DNA of 54,885 nucleotides from an uncultured Lachnospiraceae bacterium (GTDB lineage Bacteria > Bacillota > Clostridia > Lachnospirales > Lachnospiraceae): the NCBI GenBank assembly GCA_900546495.1, contig URDN01000013.1, forward strand, positions 1-54,885, read 5' to 3'. The translations under genes were made by a program, and so were the position numbers. Numbering within the stretch: position 1 is the first letter of the stretch; each line of letters begins with the position of its first letter. Of the stretch, positions 40,201-48,742 are shown one piece after another. Below the pieces are notes generated by a model that worked only from the letters and a program-made list of their open reading frames with translations, did not search any database and had not been told where the DNA came from.

Positions 40201-41412
40201 TTATTTGTCGTTTGCTGCTGCTACGCCTGGCAGTTCCTTGCCTTCAAGGAATTCCAGAGAAGCTCCGCCACCTGTAGAAATATGTGTCATCTTGTCACCA
40301 AATCCAAGCTGGTTTACAGCTGCTGCGGAATCACCACCACCGATGATCGTTGTAGCATCTGTCTCTGCAAGGGATTTTGCAACTGCGATAGTACCTTTTG
40401 CAAGGATCGGGTTTTCGAATACGCCCATCGGTCCGTTCCATACAACTGTTTTTGCGGATTTTACGGCATCTGCATATAACTCAGCTGTCTTTGTTCCGAT
40501 ATCAAGGCCTTCTTTGTCAGCCGGAATTGCATCAGACGGAACAACTTCTACTTTGATTTCTGCATCGATCGGATCCGGGAAACCTGCTGCGATGGTAGTA
40601 TCAACCGGAAGAAGTAATTTCTTGCCAAGTTTCTCAGCTTTGTCCATCATCTCTTTACAGTAATCGATTTTGGAATCATCTACTAAGGAATTACCTACTT
40701 CGTATCCTTTTGCTTTCAGGAATGTGAATGCCATACCGCCACCAATGATCAGAGTATCACATTTCTCAAGCAGGTTGGAGATTACATTTAATTTATCTGC
40801 TACTTTTGCACCACCAAGGATTGCTACGAACGGTCTCTCTGGATTGTTGACTGCATTTCCGAGGAAATCGATTTCTTTCTGCATTAAGTAACCAACAACA
40901 GCTGTGTCAACCAGGCCTGCAACACCTACGTTAGAGCAGTGTGCTCTGTGAGCTGTACCAAATGCATCGTTTACGAATACATCACAGATAGAAGCAAGAT
41001 CTTTGGAGAAAGCCTCTCCGTTCTTTGTCTCTTCCGGTCTGAAACGTGTATTCTCAAGAAGGATCACATCGCCGTCTTTCATTGCTTCTACAGCAGCTTT
41101 TGCGTTCGGTCCTACAACTTCCGGATCAGCTGCAAATTTTACTTCCTGTCCTAACAGCTCGGATAAACGCGCTGCAACCGGTGCAAGTGTTTTTGTTTTT
41201 TTATCTTCTTCTGTCTTAACTTTTCCAAGGTGAGAGCAGAGAATTACTTTGCCGCCGTCAGCGATCAGTTTTTTAATAGTAGGAAGAGCTGCTACAAGAC
41301 GGTTCTCATCTGTGATTTTGCCATCTTTTAACGGTACGTTGAAGTCGCATCTGCAAAGAACTCTGAGTCCTTTTACATTAATATCATCTACTGTTTTTTT
41401 ATTTAATCCCAT
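40201..41412 (-). CDS. pgk: Phosphoglycerate kinase
   Basis: The 403-residue two-domain enzyme makes ATP from 1,3-bisphosphoglycerate. Motifs: VLCRCDFNVPLKDGKITDENRLVAALPTI, the substrate-binding SHLGK, LLENTRFRPEE, and the C-terminal nucleotide-binding GGGDSAAAV and ISTGGGASLEFLEG. Second gene of the glycolytic cluster, with a structured 270-base leader after gap. Confidence 0.98.
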   Translation of the reverse strand: MGLNKKTVDDINVKGLRVLCRCDFNVPLKDGKITDENRLVAALPTIKKLIADGGKVILCSHLGKVKTEEDKKTKTLAPVAARLSELLGQEVKFAADPEVVGPNAKAAVEAMKDGDVILLENTRFRPEETKNGEAFSKDLASICDVFVNDAFGTAHRAHCSNVGVAGLVDTAVVGYLMQKEIDFLGNAVNNPERPFVAILGGAKVADKLNVISNLLEKCDTLIIGGGMAFTFLKAKGYEVGNSLVDDSKIDYCKEMMDKAEKLGKKLLLPVDTTIAAGFPDPIDAEIKVEVVPSDAIPADKEGLDIGTKTAELYADAVKSAKTVVWNGPMGVFENPILAKGTIAVAKSLAETDATTIIGGGDSAAAVNQLGFGDKMTHISTGGGASLEFLEGKELPGVAAANDK

Positions 41413-41463
41413 GATATTGTCTCCTTATCCTGTTTTCAATTAATTTAGGAAAACTCTAAAAAT

Positions 41464-41637
41464 CAAGAAAAATATGCATACATAACCCAACTTTTTTTAC
41501 AACTTATCTATGCATACTTTTCTTGTTGCGCCGAACATGTGTGAAGCTAATTTCCTCTTATGTGAATGCGCAATAACATCCTGTGTTTTAAATTTGTCGA
41601 AGATAAATTTAAAACAGGATCCGGTCCAAAAGACCGG
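41464..41637. repeat. Three hairpins in the gap-pgk spacer
   Basis: CAAGAAAAATATGCATA (41464-41480) pairs with TATGCATACTTTTCTTG (41509-41525) with one mismatch. Further on, CTGTGTTTTAAATTT (41581-41595) pairs with AAATTTAAAACAG (41605-41617), and CCGGTC (41621-41626) pairs with GACCGG (41632-41637). Just after gap these could attenuate transcription or define an mRNA processing site that lets gap be expressed above pgk. Confidence 0.6.
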
Positions 41638-41680
41638 ACCCTGCAGTGAGTCTTTGTTATACTTTATAATAGAGTGTCGA

Positions 41681-42694
41681 TTATGCTAACTCTGCGAAGT
41701 ATTTGATTGTACGAACCATCTGGCTTGTGTAGCTGTTCTCGTTGTCATACCAGGAAACAACCTGTACCTGAGTTGTACCGTTGTCTAACGGAAGAACCAT
41801 TGTCTGAGAAGCATCGAACAAAGAACCATATGTCATACCTACGATATCAGAAGATACGATCAGGTCTTCATTGTAACCATAGGACTCGTTAGCTGCTGCT
41901 TTCATAGCTGCGTTGATTTCGTCAACTGTTACGTTTCCTTCTACTACTGCATTTAAGATTGTTGTAGAACCTGTAGGGGTCGGAACACGCTGTGCAGCAC
42001 CGATTAATTTACCGGATAATTCCGGGATAACCAGACCGATTGCTTTTGCAGCACCTGTGCTGTTCGGAACGATATTAACTGCTGCAGCACGGCTTCTTCT
42101 TAAATCGCCTTTTCTCTGTGGTCCATCAAGTGTCATCTGATCACCTGTGTAAGCATGAATTGTGCACATGATACCGGATTTGATCGGTACAAGGTCATTT
42201 AATGCTTTTGTCATAGGTGCAAGACAGTTTGTTGTACAAGAAGCAGCGGAGATGATTGTATCATCTTTTGTTAATGTATCATGGTTTACATTGTAAACGA
42301 TTGTAGGAAGATCATTTCCTGCCGGAGCGGAAATAACAACTTTTTTAGCACCTGCATTGATATGAGCCTGTGCTTTTTCTTTGGATGTATAGAATCCGGA
42401 ACACTCTAATACTACGTCTACATCTAAGTCTCCCCATGGGCAATTGTTTGCGTCTGGCTCTTTGTAGATTTTGATCTCTTTGCCATCTACTGTGATTGAA
42501 TCTTCACTTGCAGAAACTGTTTCAGCTTTTGCATATTTACCCTGAGAAGAGTCATATTTTAATAAGTAAGCAAGCATTTTCGGGCTTGTCAGATCGTTGA
42601 TTGCAACGATATCATATCCCTCTGCGCCAAACATCTGTCTGAATGCAAGACGTCCAATACGTCCAAATCCATTAATTGCTACTTTTACTGCCAT
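41681..42694 (-). CDS. gap: Glyceraldehyde-3-phosphate dehydrogenase
   Basis: The 337-residue NAD-linked enzyme starts MAVKVAINGFGRIGRLAFRQ (Rossmann GxGxxG), with the catalytic cysteine C153 in SAASCTTNCLAP and a helper His downstream (HAYTGDQ). The C-terminal WYDNENSYTSQMVRT is standard. AGGAGG precedes the ATG at 42694. First gene of gap-pgk-tpiA-gpmI. No cggR-type regulator is present, unlike in bacilli. Confidence 0.98.
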   Translation of the reverse strand: MAVKVAINGFGRIGRLAFRQMFGAEGYDIVAINDLTSPKMLAYLLKYDSSQGKYAKAETVSASEDSITVDGKEIKIYKEPDANNCPWGDLDVDVVLECSGFYTSKEKAQAHINAGAKKVVISAPAGNDLPTIVYNVNHDTLTKDDTIISAASCTTNCLAPMTKALNDLVPIKSGIMCTIHAYTGDQMTLDGPQRKGDLRRSRAAAVNIVPNSTGAAKAIGLVIPELSGKLIGAAQRVPTPTGSTTILNAVVEGNVTVDEINAAMKAAANESYGYNEDLIVSSDIVGMTYGSLFDASQTMVLPLDNGTTQVQVVSWYDNENSYTSQMVRTIKYFAELA

Positions 42695-42773
42695 TTTTTC
42701 ATTCCTCCTAGAATTAAAATGTATCCGGATCATCCGGTTGTTTATTTTTGGATGTCTCATCCAATCTGCTTAT

Positions 42774-42802
42774 ATTTTAACGAATATGACTGACTTTTTC
42801 AA
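42774..42802 (-). promoter_or_regulatory. Promoter of the gap operon
   Basis: On the minus strand, TTGAAA (42802-42797) and TAAAAT (42779-42774) are spaced by 17 bases; A-rich sequence lies upstream. The leader of about 75 bases carries two small hairpins. Confidence 0.7.
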
Positions 42803-43020
42803 TACTTTTCATGCTCTTATTTTAACTTTGTTAATTTTTTCACCAACTCATGGCATTTTTCTTCTTTTTTTAGCAAAATGTACAAGCTTACCAATTGGAT
42901 ATTCACTTATTTTTATAGCAAATATCTATATTGTTTTTTTATTTTTATAAGATATGCACAAAACTTTTTTCTTTTTTTACATATTTAGCCATTTTTCCTA
43001 TTCAAAATGCACGTATTGGA

Positions 43021-43050
43021 TTGACAAAAAACCTTTTCTACGTTTATCAT
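43021..43050 (+). promoter_or_regulatory. Promoter of the PHP phosphatase gene
   Basis: A perfect -35 TTGACA (43021-43026) and TATCAT (43045-43050) are spaced by 18 bases. The predicted start near 43057 is followed within a few bases by a palindrome at 43062-43077. Confidence 0.7.
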
Positions 43051-43061
43051 ATTCTCAGGAG

Positions 43062-43077
43062 TCGCGTAATTACGCGA
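43062..43077. promoter_or_regulatory. 16-bp perfect palindrome, candidate operator
   Basis: TCGCGTAATTACGCGA is its own reverse complement and is flanked by GGA and TCC, which would extend it. It sits right after the predicted transcription start of the PHP phosphatase gene, an ideal place for a repressor. Confidence 0.65.
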
Positions 43078-43136
43078 TCCAGAGCGTTTTGTATTATGCA
43101 AGATATAAAATACAATCATTGAAAGGAGTCATTTTC

Positions 43137-43940
43137 ATGCTTTGGGATACACATATGCATACACACTTTTCCGGAGACAGTGAAGCGGATTCTGCTGCCA
43201 TGGCACACGCTGCCGTTGCAAAAAAACTCTCCGGAATCTGCATTACCGATCACCTTGATTATGATTACCCGGATGATCCGGATTTATTCATCATTGATTT
43301 TGATCAATACAACAGAGAAATCCACAAACTACAGTCAGACTTTTCTGATGTTCTTAAGATCAATTATGGCATTGAGCTCGGACTGCAGCCACATTTGGCA
43401 AATAGGCATCACAATCTGCTGCAGACAGAGGATTTTGATTTTGTAATCGGATCTTCTCATGTAGTACACGGCATTGATCCGTATTATCCGGTTTATTATG
43501 AAAGTCGCACAGAATCTGCCGCTTACCGAGAATATTTTGAATCAATCCTGGAAAATATTACTGCATTTGATGAATTCGATGTATACGGACACATCGATTA
43601 TGTGGTTCGTTACGGTCCAAATAAAAATGCAGACTATACTTATGAAAAATTCAAAGATGTGATTGATGAGATTCTGCGACAGTTAATTGCCCGTGGAAAA
43701 GGCATCGAATTGAACATGGCAGGATTCAAATACGGACTTGGTCATCCAAATCCTACCGAAGAAATCCTGCACCGTTATCGGGAACTTAGCGGGGAAATCA
43801 TTACCATTGGCGCAGACGGACACGCACCGGATCAGATTGCATGGGATTTTGAAAAAGTACCGGGGATTCTGAAAGCTGCCGGATTTGATTATTTTACCGT
43901 CTTCACGAAACGGAAACCGGAATTTATTCCGCTTTGCTAA
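43137..43940 (+). CDS. PHP-domain histidinol-phosphatase-like protein
   Basis: The 267-residue protein belongs to the polymerase-and-histidinol-phosphatase (PHP) superfamily, HisK/HisJ type, hydrolysing phosphate monoesters with a multi-metal site. Metal ligands: H6 and H8 (WDTHMHTHFS), ITDHLDYDY, E in YGIELGLQPH, IGSSHVVHG, YGHIDYVVRYG and GADGHAPDQI. GAAAGGAG lies 8 bases before the ATG. It stands alone, away from any histidine-synthesis genes, with its own promoter and operator-like palindrome, so histidinol phosphate may not be its only substrate. Confidence 0.9.
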   Translation: MLWDTHMHTHFSGDSEADSAAMAHAAVAKKLSGICITDHLDYDYPDDPDLFIIDFDQYNREIHKLQSDFSDVLKINYGIELGLQPHLANRHHNLLQTEDFDFVIGSSHVVHGIDPYYPVYYESRTESAAYREYFESILENITAFDEFDVYGHIDYVVRYGPNKNADYTYEKFKDVIDEILRQLIARGKGIELNMAGFKYGLGHPNPTEEILHRYRELSGEIITIGADGHAPDQIAWDFEKVPGILKAAGFDYFTVFTKRKPEFIPLC

Positions 43941-43969
43941 GTTTTTCGGATCAAATTTAATATTTTAAA

Positions 43970-44033
43970 GAGAAATCGGCGAATCCTTCTGTGCCAACTA
44001 ACCGTTCGTTACAGAAGGATTCACCGATTTCTC
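43970..44033. repeat. Long hairpin (about 23-bp stem) after the PHP gene
   Basis: GAGAAATCGG-C-GAATCCTTCTGT pairs with ACAGAAGGATTC-A-CCGATTTCTC around a loop GCCAACTAACCGTTCGTT. There is no T run. The loop resembles those of hairpins A and B near 31.2-31.5 kb (CTAAC...CGTTCG versus CTAACAATCGCTTCG), while the stem differs. Confidence 0.7.
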
Positions 44034-44129
44034 CATTTAGTTATAGAATTACTATATACACGTACTCCGATTCCCACGCAGTCTTATAAATTGCATATCA
44101 AAAAGCAAATTCACAACGTAAAAAGAAGG

Positions 44130-44172
44130 GCTCTGCGCACTTGAAGCGGGGGAATGCTTATTCTGCGTTCAA
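44130..44172 (+). repeat. Dispersed repeat, right end only (copy 4), abutting the nifS-like stop codon
   Basis: GCTCTGCGCACTTGAAGCGG to TTATTCTGCGTTCAA matches the last 42 bases of copies 1-3. It ends at 44172, one base before the stop codon of the desulfurase gene (44174), so insertion was just outside the coding sequence. The left portion is missing. Confidence 0.85.
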
Positions 44173-44173
44173 A

Positions 44174-45346
44174 TCACACATTTTTAACTTCGTCGCAATC
44201 CGAAGAATCCCGTAATTTTTTCACACACTGTTTCAGTACATCAACAGTATAGTCAATTTCTTCGCGCGTATTATGAACCCCAAGAGTGAAACGTATCGCC
44301 TCATATGCCTGACGTTCACTTTTTCCGATAGCCATCTGCACATGGGACGCTTTCTGTATTCCCGCAGAACATGCTGACGCAGAAGACGCGCAGATTCCTT
44401 CGAGATCCAGCAATGCAACCACCGCCGGTCCGTTAATCCCGGCAATGCTGATATTGATATTGTTTGGCAGACGTTTTGTCCGTGAACCATTGAGGCAGCT
44501 TTCCGGAATTTCAGTTAAAATCCGGTCGATCAGATATGTCTGTAATCTTTTCTCATAACACATCTTTTTTTCCAGAATCTCAGCAGAGCAGCGTGCTGCC
44601 ATTCCAATTCCAACGATTCCAGGCACATTTTCTGTTCCGGAGCGCATTTTCCGCTCCTGTCCTCCACCGTGGACCATTGGCTGCAACTTCAGTCCCTGGC
44701 GTGCATACAAAAAACCGGTTCCTTTCGGACCGTTAAATTTATGCCCGCTGGCAGAAAGCAGATCAATCCCGTCTTCTTTTACCCGAATTGGAATCTGACC
44801 GTATGCCTGCACAGCATCGGTATGAAACAGGATTTTCCTTTGATGCGCGATTTCCGCAATTTTACGAATTGGCTGGATACTTCCAATCTCATTGTTGGCA
44901 TACATCACAGAGATCAGGACGGTATCCGGACGGATTGCCCGTTCCACATGTTCCGGCGAGATCAATCCGTCTGTGTTTACCGGCAGGTAAGTCACTCGAA
45001 CACCGCTTTTTTCCAGATTTTTGCATGTGTTCAGAATCGCATGATGCTCAATTGCGGTCGTTAAGATATGTGGTGTCCGTTTTCCACCGGCACTCACCGC
45101 AAACCTAAGCGCCCAGTTATCCGACTCTGTTCCTCCCGACGTAAAATAAATCGTTTCCGGCGCAACGCGTAGTGAATCTGCAATCCATTTTCTTGATACA
45201 GACATTGCACGTTTGCTCTCCTCTCCCAGTTCATAGCCAGATGAAGGATTTCCGTAATATCTGCTGTAATAAGGAATCATGGCATCCAGCACTTCCGGAA
45301 AAGGCTGTGTGGTTGCTGCATTATCCAGATAAACCAATCGCTTCAT
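44174..45346 (-). CDS. Cysteine desulfurase, NifS/IscS-like
   Basis: The 390-residue PLP enzyme takes sulfur from cysteine for iron-sulfur clusters or thio-modifications. It begins VYLDNAATTQPFPEVLDAM; the PLP lysine is K203 (SASGHKFNGPKGTGF) and the persulfide cysteine C326 (SSASACSAG, with the long NifS-like loop). GGGAGG precedes the ATG at 45346; longer frames run into the divergent promoter region. No iscU, thiI or mnmA gene adjoins, so its sulfur acceptor cannot be told. It is divergent from the flippase gene. A repeat copy abuts its stop. Confidence 0.95.
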   Translation of the reverse strand: MKRLVYLDNAATTQPFPEVLDAMIPYYSRYYGNPSSGYELGEESKRAMSVSRKWIADSLRVAPETIYFTSGGTESDNWALRFAVSAGGKRTPHILTTAIEHHAILNTCKNLEKSGVRVTYLPVNTDGLISPEHVERAIRPDTVLISVMYANNEIGSIQPIRKIAEIAHQRKILFHTDAVQAYGQIPIRVKEDGIDLLSASGHKFNGPKGTGFLYARQGLKLQPMVHGGGQERKMRSGTENVPGIVGIGMAARCSAEILEKKMCYEKRLQTYLIDRILTEIPESCLNGSRTKRLPNNINISIAGINGPAVVALLDLEGICASSASACSAGIQKASHVQMAIGKSERQAYEAIRFTLGVHNTREEIDYTVDVLKQCVKKLRDSSDCDEVKNV

Positions 45347-45418
45347 GAGAACCTCCCTTTCCTTCCGGTTCTGACCAACAACCCTTTTGCATATGATATA
45401 AAAAAACAATTAATTTCT

Positions 45419-46774
45419 ATGGTTTTACATACAAATACACTCAAAAATAATCTCATTTCCGGCACGCTGCTTCTGACGCTAACCGGATTTTTAAGCAGGA
45501 TTATCGGTTTTTATTATAAAATATTCCTGTCACGTACGATCGGTGCAGAAGGTCTTGGCATTTATCAGTTAATTTTTCCGGTATTTGCCCTGATCATCGC
45601 AGTTTCAGCTGCCGGCATCCAGACTTCGATTTCCCGGTACTGTGCACAATGTCAGACCGAACAGCAATCTAAACGTTATCTTGTAACTGGTCTGGTGCTT
45701 TCTTTGCTGATCTCCGGCATCTGTATCGTAATTGTACAGACATATGCCCCTTGGATCGGTTCTGTTTTATTAGAAGATGCCCGTACCATATCTCTGCTTC
45801 GCCTGATGACGTTTTCTCTGCCATTTGCCTGTATTCATTCCTGCATCAATGGCTATTATTTCGGAAAAAAGAAAGCGGTAATTCCTTCTGTTTCACAGCT
45901 TCTGGAACAGTTGATCCGTGTGACAGGTGTCTGGCTGCTTATTCAGATCCTGACGGAACAGGGCAATCTGCCGTCTCCTGAGATTGCTGTCTTGGGGATT
46001 CTGTTCGGAGAAATAACCGGCGCACTCTATTCCATTACCATGCTACTTTTTTCCCGCGAAAAAAATCCGGCACAAGACTCGCGCGCACTTTCACCGGAAG
46101 TTCTATCCTATCTGCAGACTCTGCGGGAACTGTGCAGCATGGCATTACCACTGACCTGCAACCGCATTTTGTTAAGTATCTGTCAAAGTTCAGAAGCGAT
46201 CCTGATTCCCATGAAGCTGCGGGATTTTGGCTACACAAACAGCGATGCTTTAAGTGTTTACGGTATTCTGACTGGTATGGTTTTTTCCACCATCCTGTTT
46301 CCCTGCGTGCTGAGCAATTCCCTGTCCGTTATGCTGCTGCCCGCCATTTCAGAAGCAAATAGCCGCAACCGCACGGATCTGATAAAAAAAGCAGTCCGGA
46401 AGACTACACAATTGTGTGTAATCCTTGGACTGCTGTGTACCCTCGGTTTTCTGCTCGGCGGAAACTGGATCGGTATTCATTTGTTTCACAATGCTTTAGC
46501 TGGTTTTTATGTCCGAACCTTAAGCTGGATCTGTCCGTTTCTGTTTCTCGCAAGTACGCTATGCAGTATTCTCCACGGACTTGGGAAACCAACACTTACG
46601 ATGCTGATCAATTTATCCGGTGCCGCACTGCGCATTGGTTTCATTTTTATCGGTATTCCCAAGATTGGTCTGTCTGCCTATCTGTGGGGCATGCTTGCCA
46701 GTCAGATTCTGATCTCCGGTCTGGCATGGATCAGTCTGCGCAAGACGCCAGAACCTCCGAAGAGGTCTGCATAG
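45419..46774 (+). CDS. SpoVB/MurJ-like lipid-linked glycan flippase (MOP superfamily)
   Basis: The 451-residue membrane protein has about twelve to fourteen hydrophobic helices and the start NNLISGTLLLTLTGFLSRIIGFYYKIFLSRTIGAEGLGIYQLIFPVF, typical of SpoVB, a stage V sporulation protein of the MviN/MATE-like superfamily proposed to flip peptidoglycan precursors. It ends in a short basic tail. The ATG at 45419 has no good ribosome binding site. Divergent from the desulfurase gene. Sporulation versus general polysaccharide role cannot be separated here. Confidence 0.9.
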   Translation: MVLHTNTLKNNLISGTLLLTLTGFLSRIIGFYYKIFLSRTIGAEGLGIYQLIFPVFALIIAVSAAGIQTSISRYCAQCQTEQQSKRYLVTGLVLSLLISGICIVIVQTYAPWIGSVLLEDARTISLLRLMTFSLPFACIHSCINGYYFGKKKAVIPSVSQLLEQLIRVTGVWLLIQILTEQGNLPSPEIAVLGILFGEITGALYSITMLLFSREKNPAQDSRALSPEVLSYLQTLRELCSMALPLTCNRILLSICQSSEAILIPMKLRDFGYTNSDALSVYGILTGMVFSTILFPCVLSNSLSVMLLPAISEANSRNRTDLIKKAVRKTTQLCVILGLLCTLGFLLGGNWIGIHLFHNALAGFYVRTLSWICPFLFLASTLCSILHGLGKPTLTMLINLSGAALRIGFIFIGIPKIGLSAYLWGMLASQILISGLAWISLRKTPEPPKRSA

Positions 46775-46824
46775 CCAGCTTCATACATTCCTATCGAACG
46801 TATGTGAAATCTGTGCAAAATACA

Positions 46825-47994
46825 CTATGCTCCAAACACTTCACCTAAGCGTTCCATTGCCTCAATAATCATACCGCGCGGGCTTGCGATATTGATACGC
46901 ATAAAGCCTGCGCCTTCCGGTCCAAACATGGAGCCTTCGTTAAACCAGATTTTTGCATCTTTTAAAATTTTGGCATTTAATGCTTCCGGGGAAAGACCAT
47001 ACTCTCGGAAATCCATCCAAAGCAGATAGGTTCCCTCCGGTTCGATCAAATGAACCTTCGGTAAGTGCTCTGACAGATAATCACGGATGTATGTGATATT
47101 GCCCTGCAGGTATACAAGTAATTCATCCAGCCACTGTGCGCCGTGCTCGTAAGCGGCCTGACAGGATACCTGTCCGAACAGGTTCGCATCGGAATAAAAT
47201 ACTTTGTTCATCTCGTTCTGGAATGGTTTTCTTAATTCCGGATTTGGGATCATGATGTTGGAAAGCTGTAATTCCGCCAGATTAAATGTTTTGCTCGGTG
47301 CAGTACAGATCACTGCGTTATCTGCGTATTCGCTCAGTGTGCCAAAGCTCGTGTGATGATATCCCTCATAAACAAAATCACAGTGAATCTCATCCACAAT
47401 CATGATGACACCGTGTTTTTTACAGATTTCAGCAGTCTTGCACAATTCTTCTTTTGTCCATACACGGGACACCGGATTGTGCGGACTGCACAGCAGGAAC
47501 AGTTTTACCTGTTCTTCCGTAATCTTGCGCTCCATATCTTCGTAATCCATATGGTATTTCCCGTTTTCTAAAACCAGTGGATTATTCACCAGTTTTCGTC
47601 CGTTTTCTTTTACTACATTTGTAAACGGGTGGTAAACCGGACGCTGGATCATGACACTGTCGCCTTCTTTTGTGTAGGCACGAACTGCTGCTGCCAGTGC
47701 AAATACGACACCCGGAGTTGCGATCACCCAGTCGTTTTCAATTTGCCAGTTAAATCGTGTGGAAAACCAGTTTTTCAATGCGTCATAATAGCCGTCTCCA
47801 AGCATGGAATAACCGTAAATACCGCGGTCTGCCACTTCTTTTAAACGCTCTTTTACTTCCGGAACGGTCTCAAAATCCATGTCCGCTACCCAGAGTGGTA
47901 ACGTATTCGGATCCAGTTTTCGTTTTGTGATCATATCCCATTTATAGCAATCTGTTCCATAGCGGTTTACCATTCTGTCAAAATCGTATTTCAT
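46825..47994 (-). CDS. MalY/PatB-type PLP C-S lyase or aminotransferase
   Basis: The 389-residue protein is a fold-type I PLP enzyme of the MalY/PatB group, which cleaves cystathionine and related C-S bonds. It begins MKYDFDRMVNRYGTDCYKWD, then LPLWVADMDFETVPEVKERL (hallmark of PatB/MalY); the PLP lysine is in CTAPSKTFNLAELQ, with DEIHCDFVYEGYHH before it and the phosphate-binding arginine in FMRINIASPRG. GAGGAG precedes the ATG. It follows the efp terminator, so it is transcribed on its own. Confidence 0.92.
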   Translation of the reverse strand: MKYDFDRMVNRYGTDCYKWDMITKRKLDPNTLPLWVADMDFETVPEVKERLKEVADRGIYGYSMLGDGYYDALKNWFSTRFNWQIENDWVIATPGVVFALAAAVRAYTKEGDSVMIQRPVYHPFTNVVKENGRKLVNNPLVLENGKYHMDYEDMERKITEEQVKLFLLCSPHNPVSRVWTKEELCKTAEICKKHGVIMIVDEIHCDFVYEGYHHTSFGTLSEYADNAVICTAPSKTFNLAELQLSNIMIPNPELRKPFQNEMNKVFYSDANLFGQVSCQAAYEHGAQWLDELLVYLQGNITYIRDYLSEHLPKVHLIEPEGTYLLWMDFREYGLSPEALNAKILKDAKIWFNEGSMFGPEGAGFMRINIASPRGMIIEAMERLGEVFGA

Positions 47995-48010
47995 ATTTTC
48001 TCCTCAAACT

Positions 48011-48044
48011 AAAAACGGAGCGGATATTCATCATCCACTCCGTT
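48011..48044 (-). terminator. Terminator after efp
   Basis: AACGGAGCGGAT (48014-48025) pairs with ATCCACTCCGTT (48033-48044) with one mismatch, followed by TTTTTAGTTT on the minus strand. Confidence 0.85.
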
Positions 48045-48060
48045 ACTTTCCATAAATTCC

Positions 48061-48621
48061 TTATACTCGTGATAAGTACTCACCTGTTCTTGTATCAATT
48101 TTAATTACATCGCCTTCGTTTACGAATAACGGAACATATACAGTAGCACCTGTCTCTACAGTAGCAGGTTTTGTAGCACCTGTAGCTGTATCGCCTTTGA
48201 ATCCCGGCTCTGTCTCTGTGATAACAAGCTCAACGAACATTGGCGGCTCAACTGCGAAGATATCTCCGTTGTGAGCAAGCATTGTAACTGCCTCGTTCTC
48301 TTTTACGAATTTCAGAGCATCACCGATTGCATCTGTACTCAGAGCGATCTGATCATATGTCTCTGTATCCATGAAGTAGTATAAATCACCGTCATTGTAC
48401 AGATACTGTTTCTCAGATCTGTCAACGTGTGCTGTCTCTACATCCTCTGTCGGACGGAAAGTTTTCTCTACAACACCACCGGTTTTAATATTTTTTAATC
48501 TTGTTCTGATAAAAGCTGCGCCTTTTCCAGGTTTTACGTGCTGAAAATCATCTACTCTGTATACGTTGCCTTCCAGCTCGATTGTAACACCTTTTCCGAT
48601 TACCTTTCCTGCGTTTGCCAT
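48061..48621 (-). CDS. efp: Translation elongation factor P
   Basis: The 186-residue three-domain factor relieves ribosome stalling at polyproline. The N-terminal KOW-like domain carries the loop HVKPGKGAAFIRTRLKNI, with K33 as the residue that is modified in many species. The next domains contain YLYNDGDLYYFMDTETYDQI and the C-terminal DTRTGEYLSRV signature. GGAGG precedes the ATG. No modification enzyme gene (such as epmA) adjoins. A small AAGACC/GGTCTT hairpin precedes the ribosome binding site. Confidence 0.97.
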   Translation of the reverse strand: MANAGKVIGKGVTIELEGNVYRVDDFQHVKPGKGAAFIRTRLKNIKTGGVVEKTFRPTEDVETAHVDRSEKQYLYNDGDLYYFMDTETYDQIALSTDAIGDALKFVKENEAVTMLAHNGDIFAVEPPMFVELVITETEPGFKGDTATGATKPATVETGATVYVPLFVNEGDVIKIDTRTGEYLSRV

Positions 48622-48742
48622 TCAAAAATCCTCCTTGTATGTTAAGACCTTCGGTCTTTTCTTCTATTACCACAAACGAATGGTAATTATTACTTCTCTC
48701 TATTCTATATGAAAAACCGCGATTTTTCAACCTTTTTATGGA

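Larger units (their letters stand above)
42695..43136. other. Divergent promoter region between gap and the PHP phosphatase gene
   Basis: It is strongly AT-rich and contains promoters for both genes (42774-42802 and 43021-43050), a small TTGGATG/CATCCAA hairpin and a CCGGATGATCCGG palindrome in the gap leader (about 42725-42773), and an operator-like palindrome at 43062. No gene is seen. Confidence 0.6.

Noticed and set aside
4430..44172. CRISPR array made of the dispersed repeat
   Set aside because: Copies are 13-20 kb apart, of different length and not regularly spaced; no cas genes are present.
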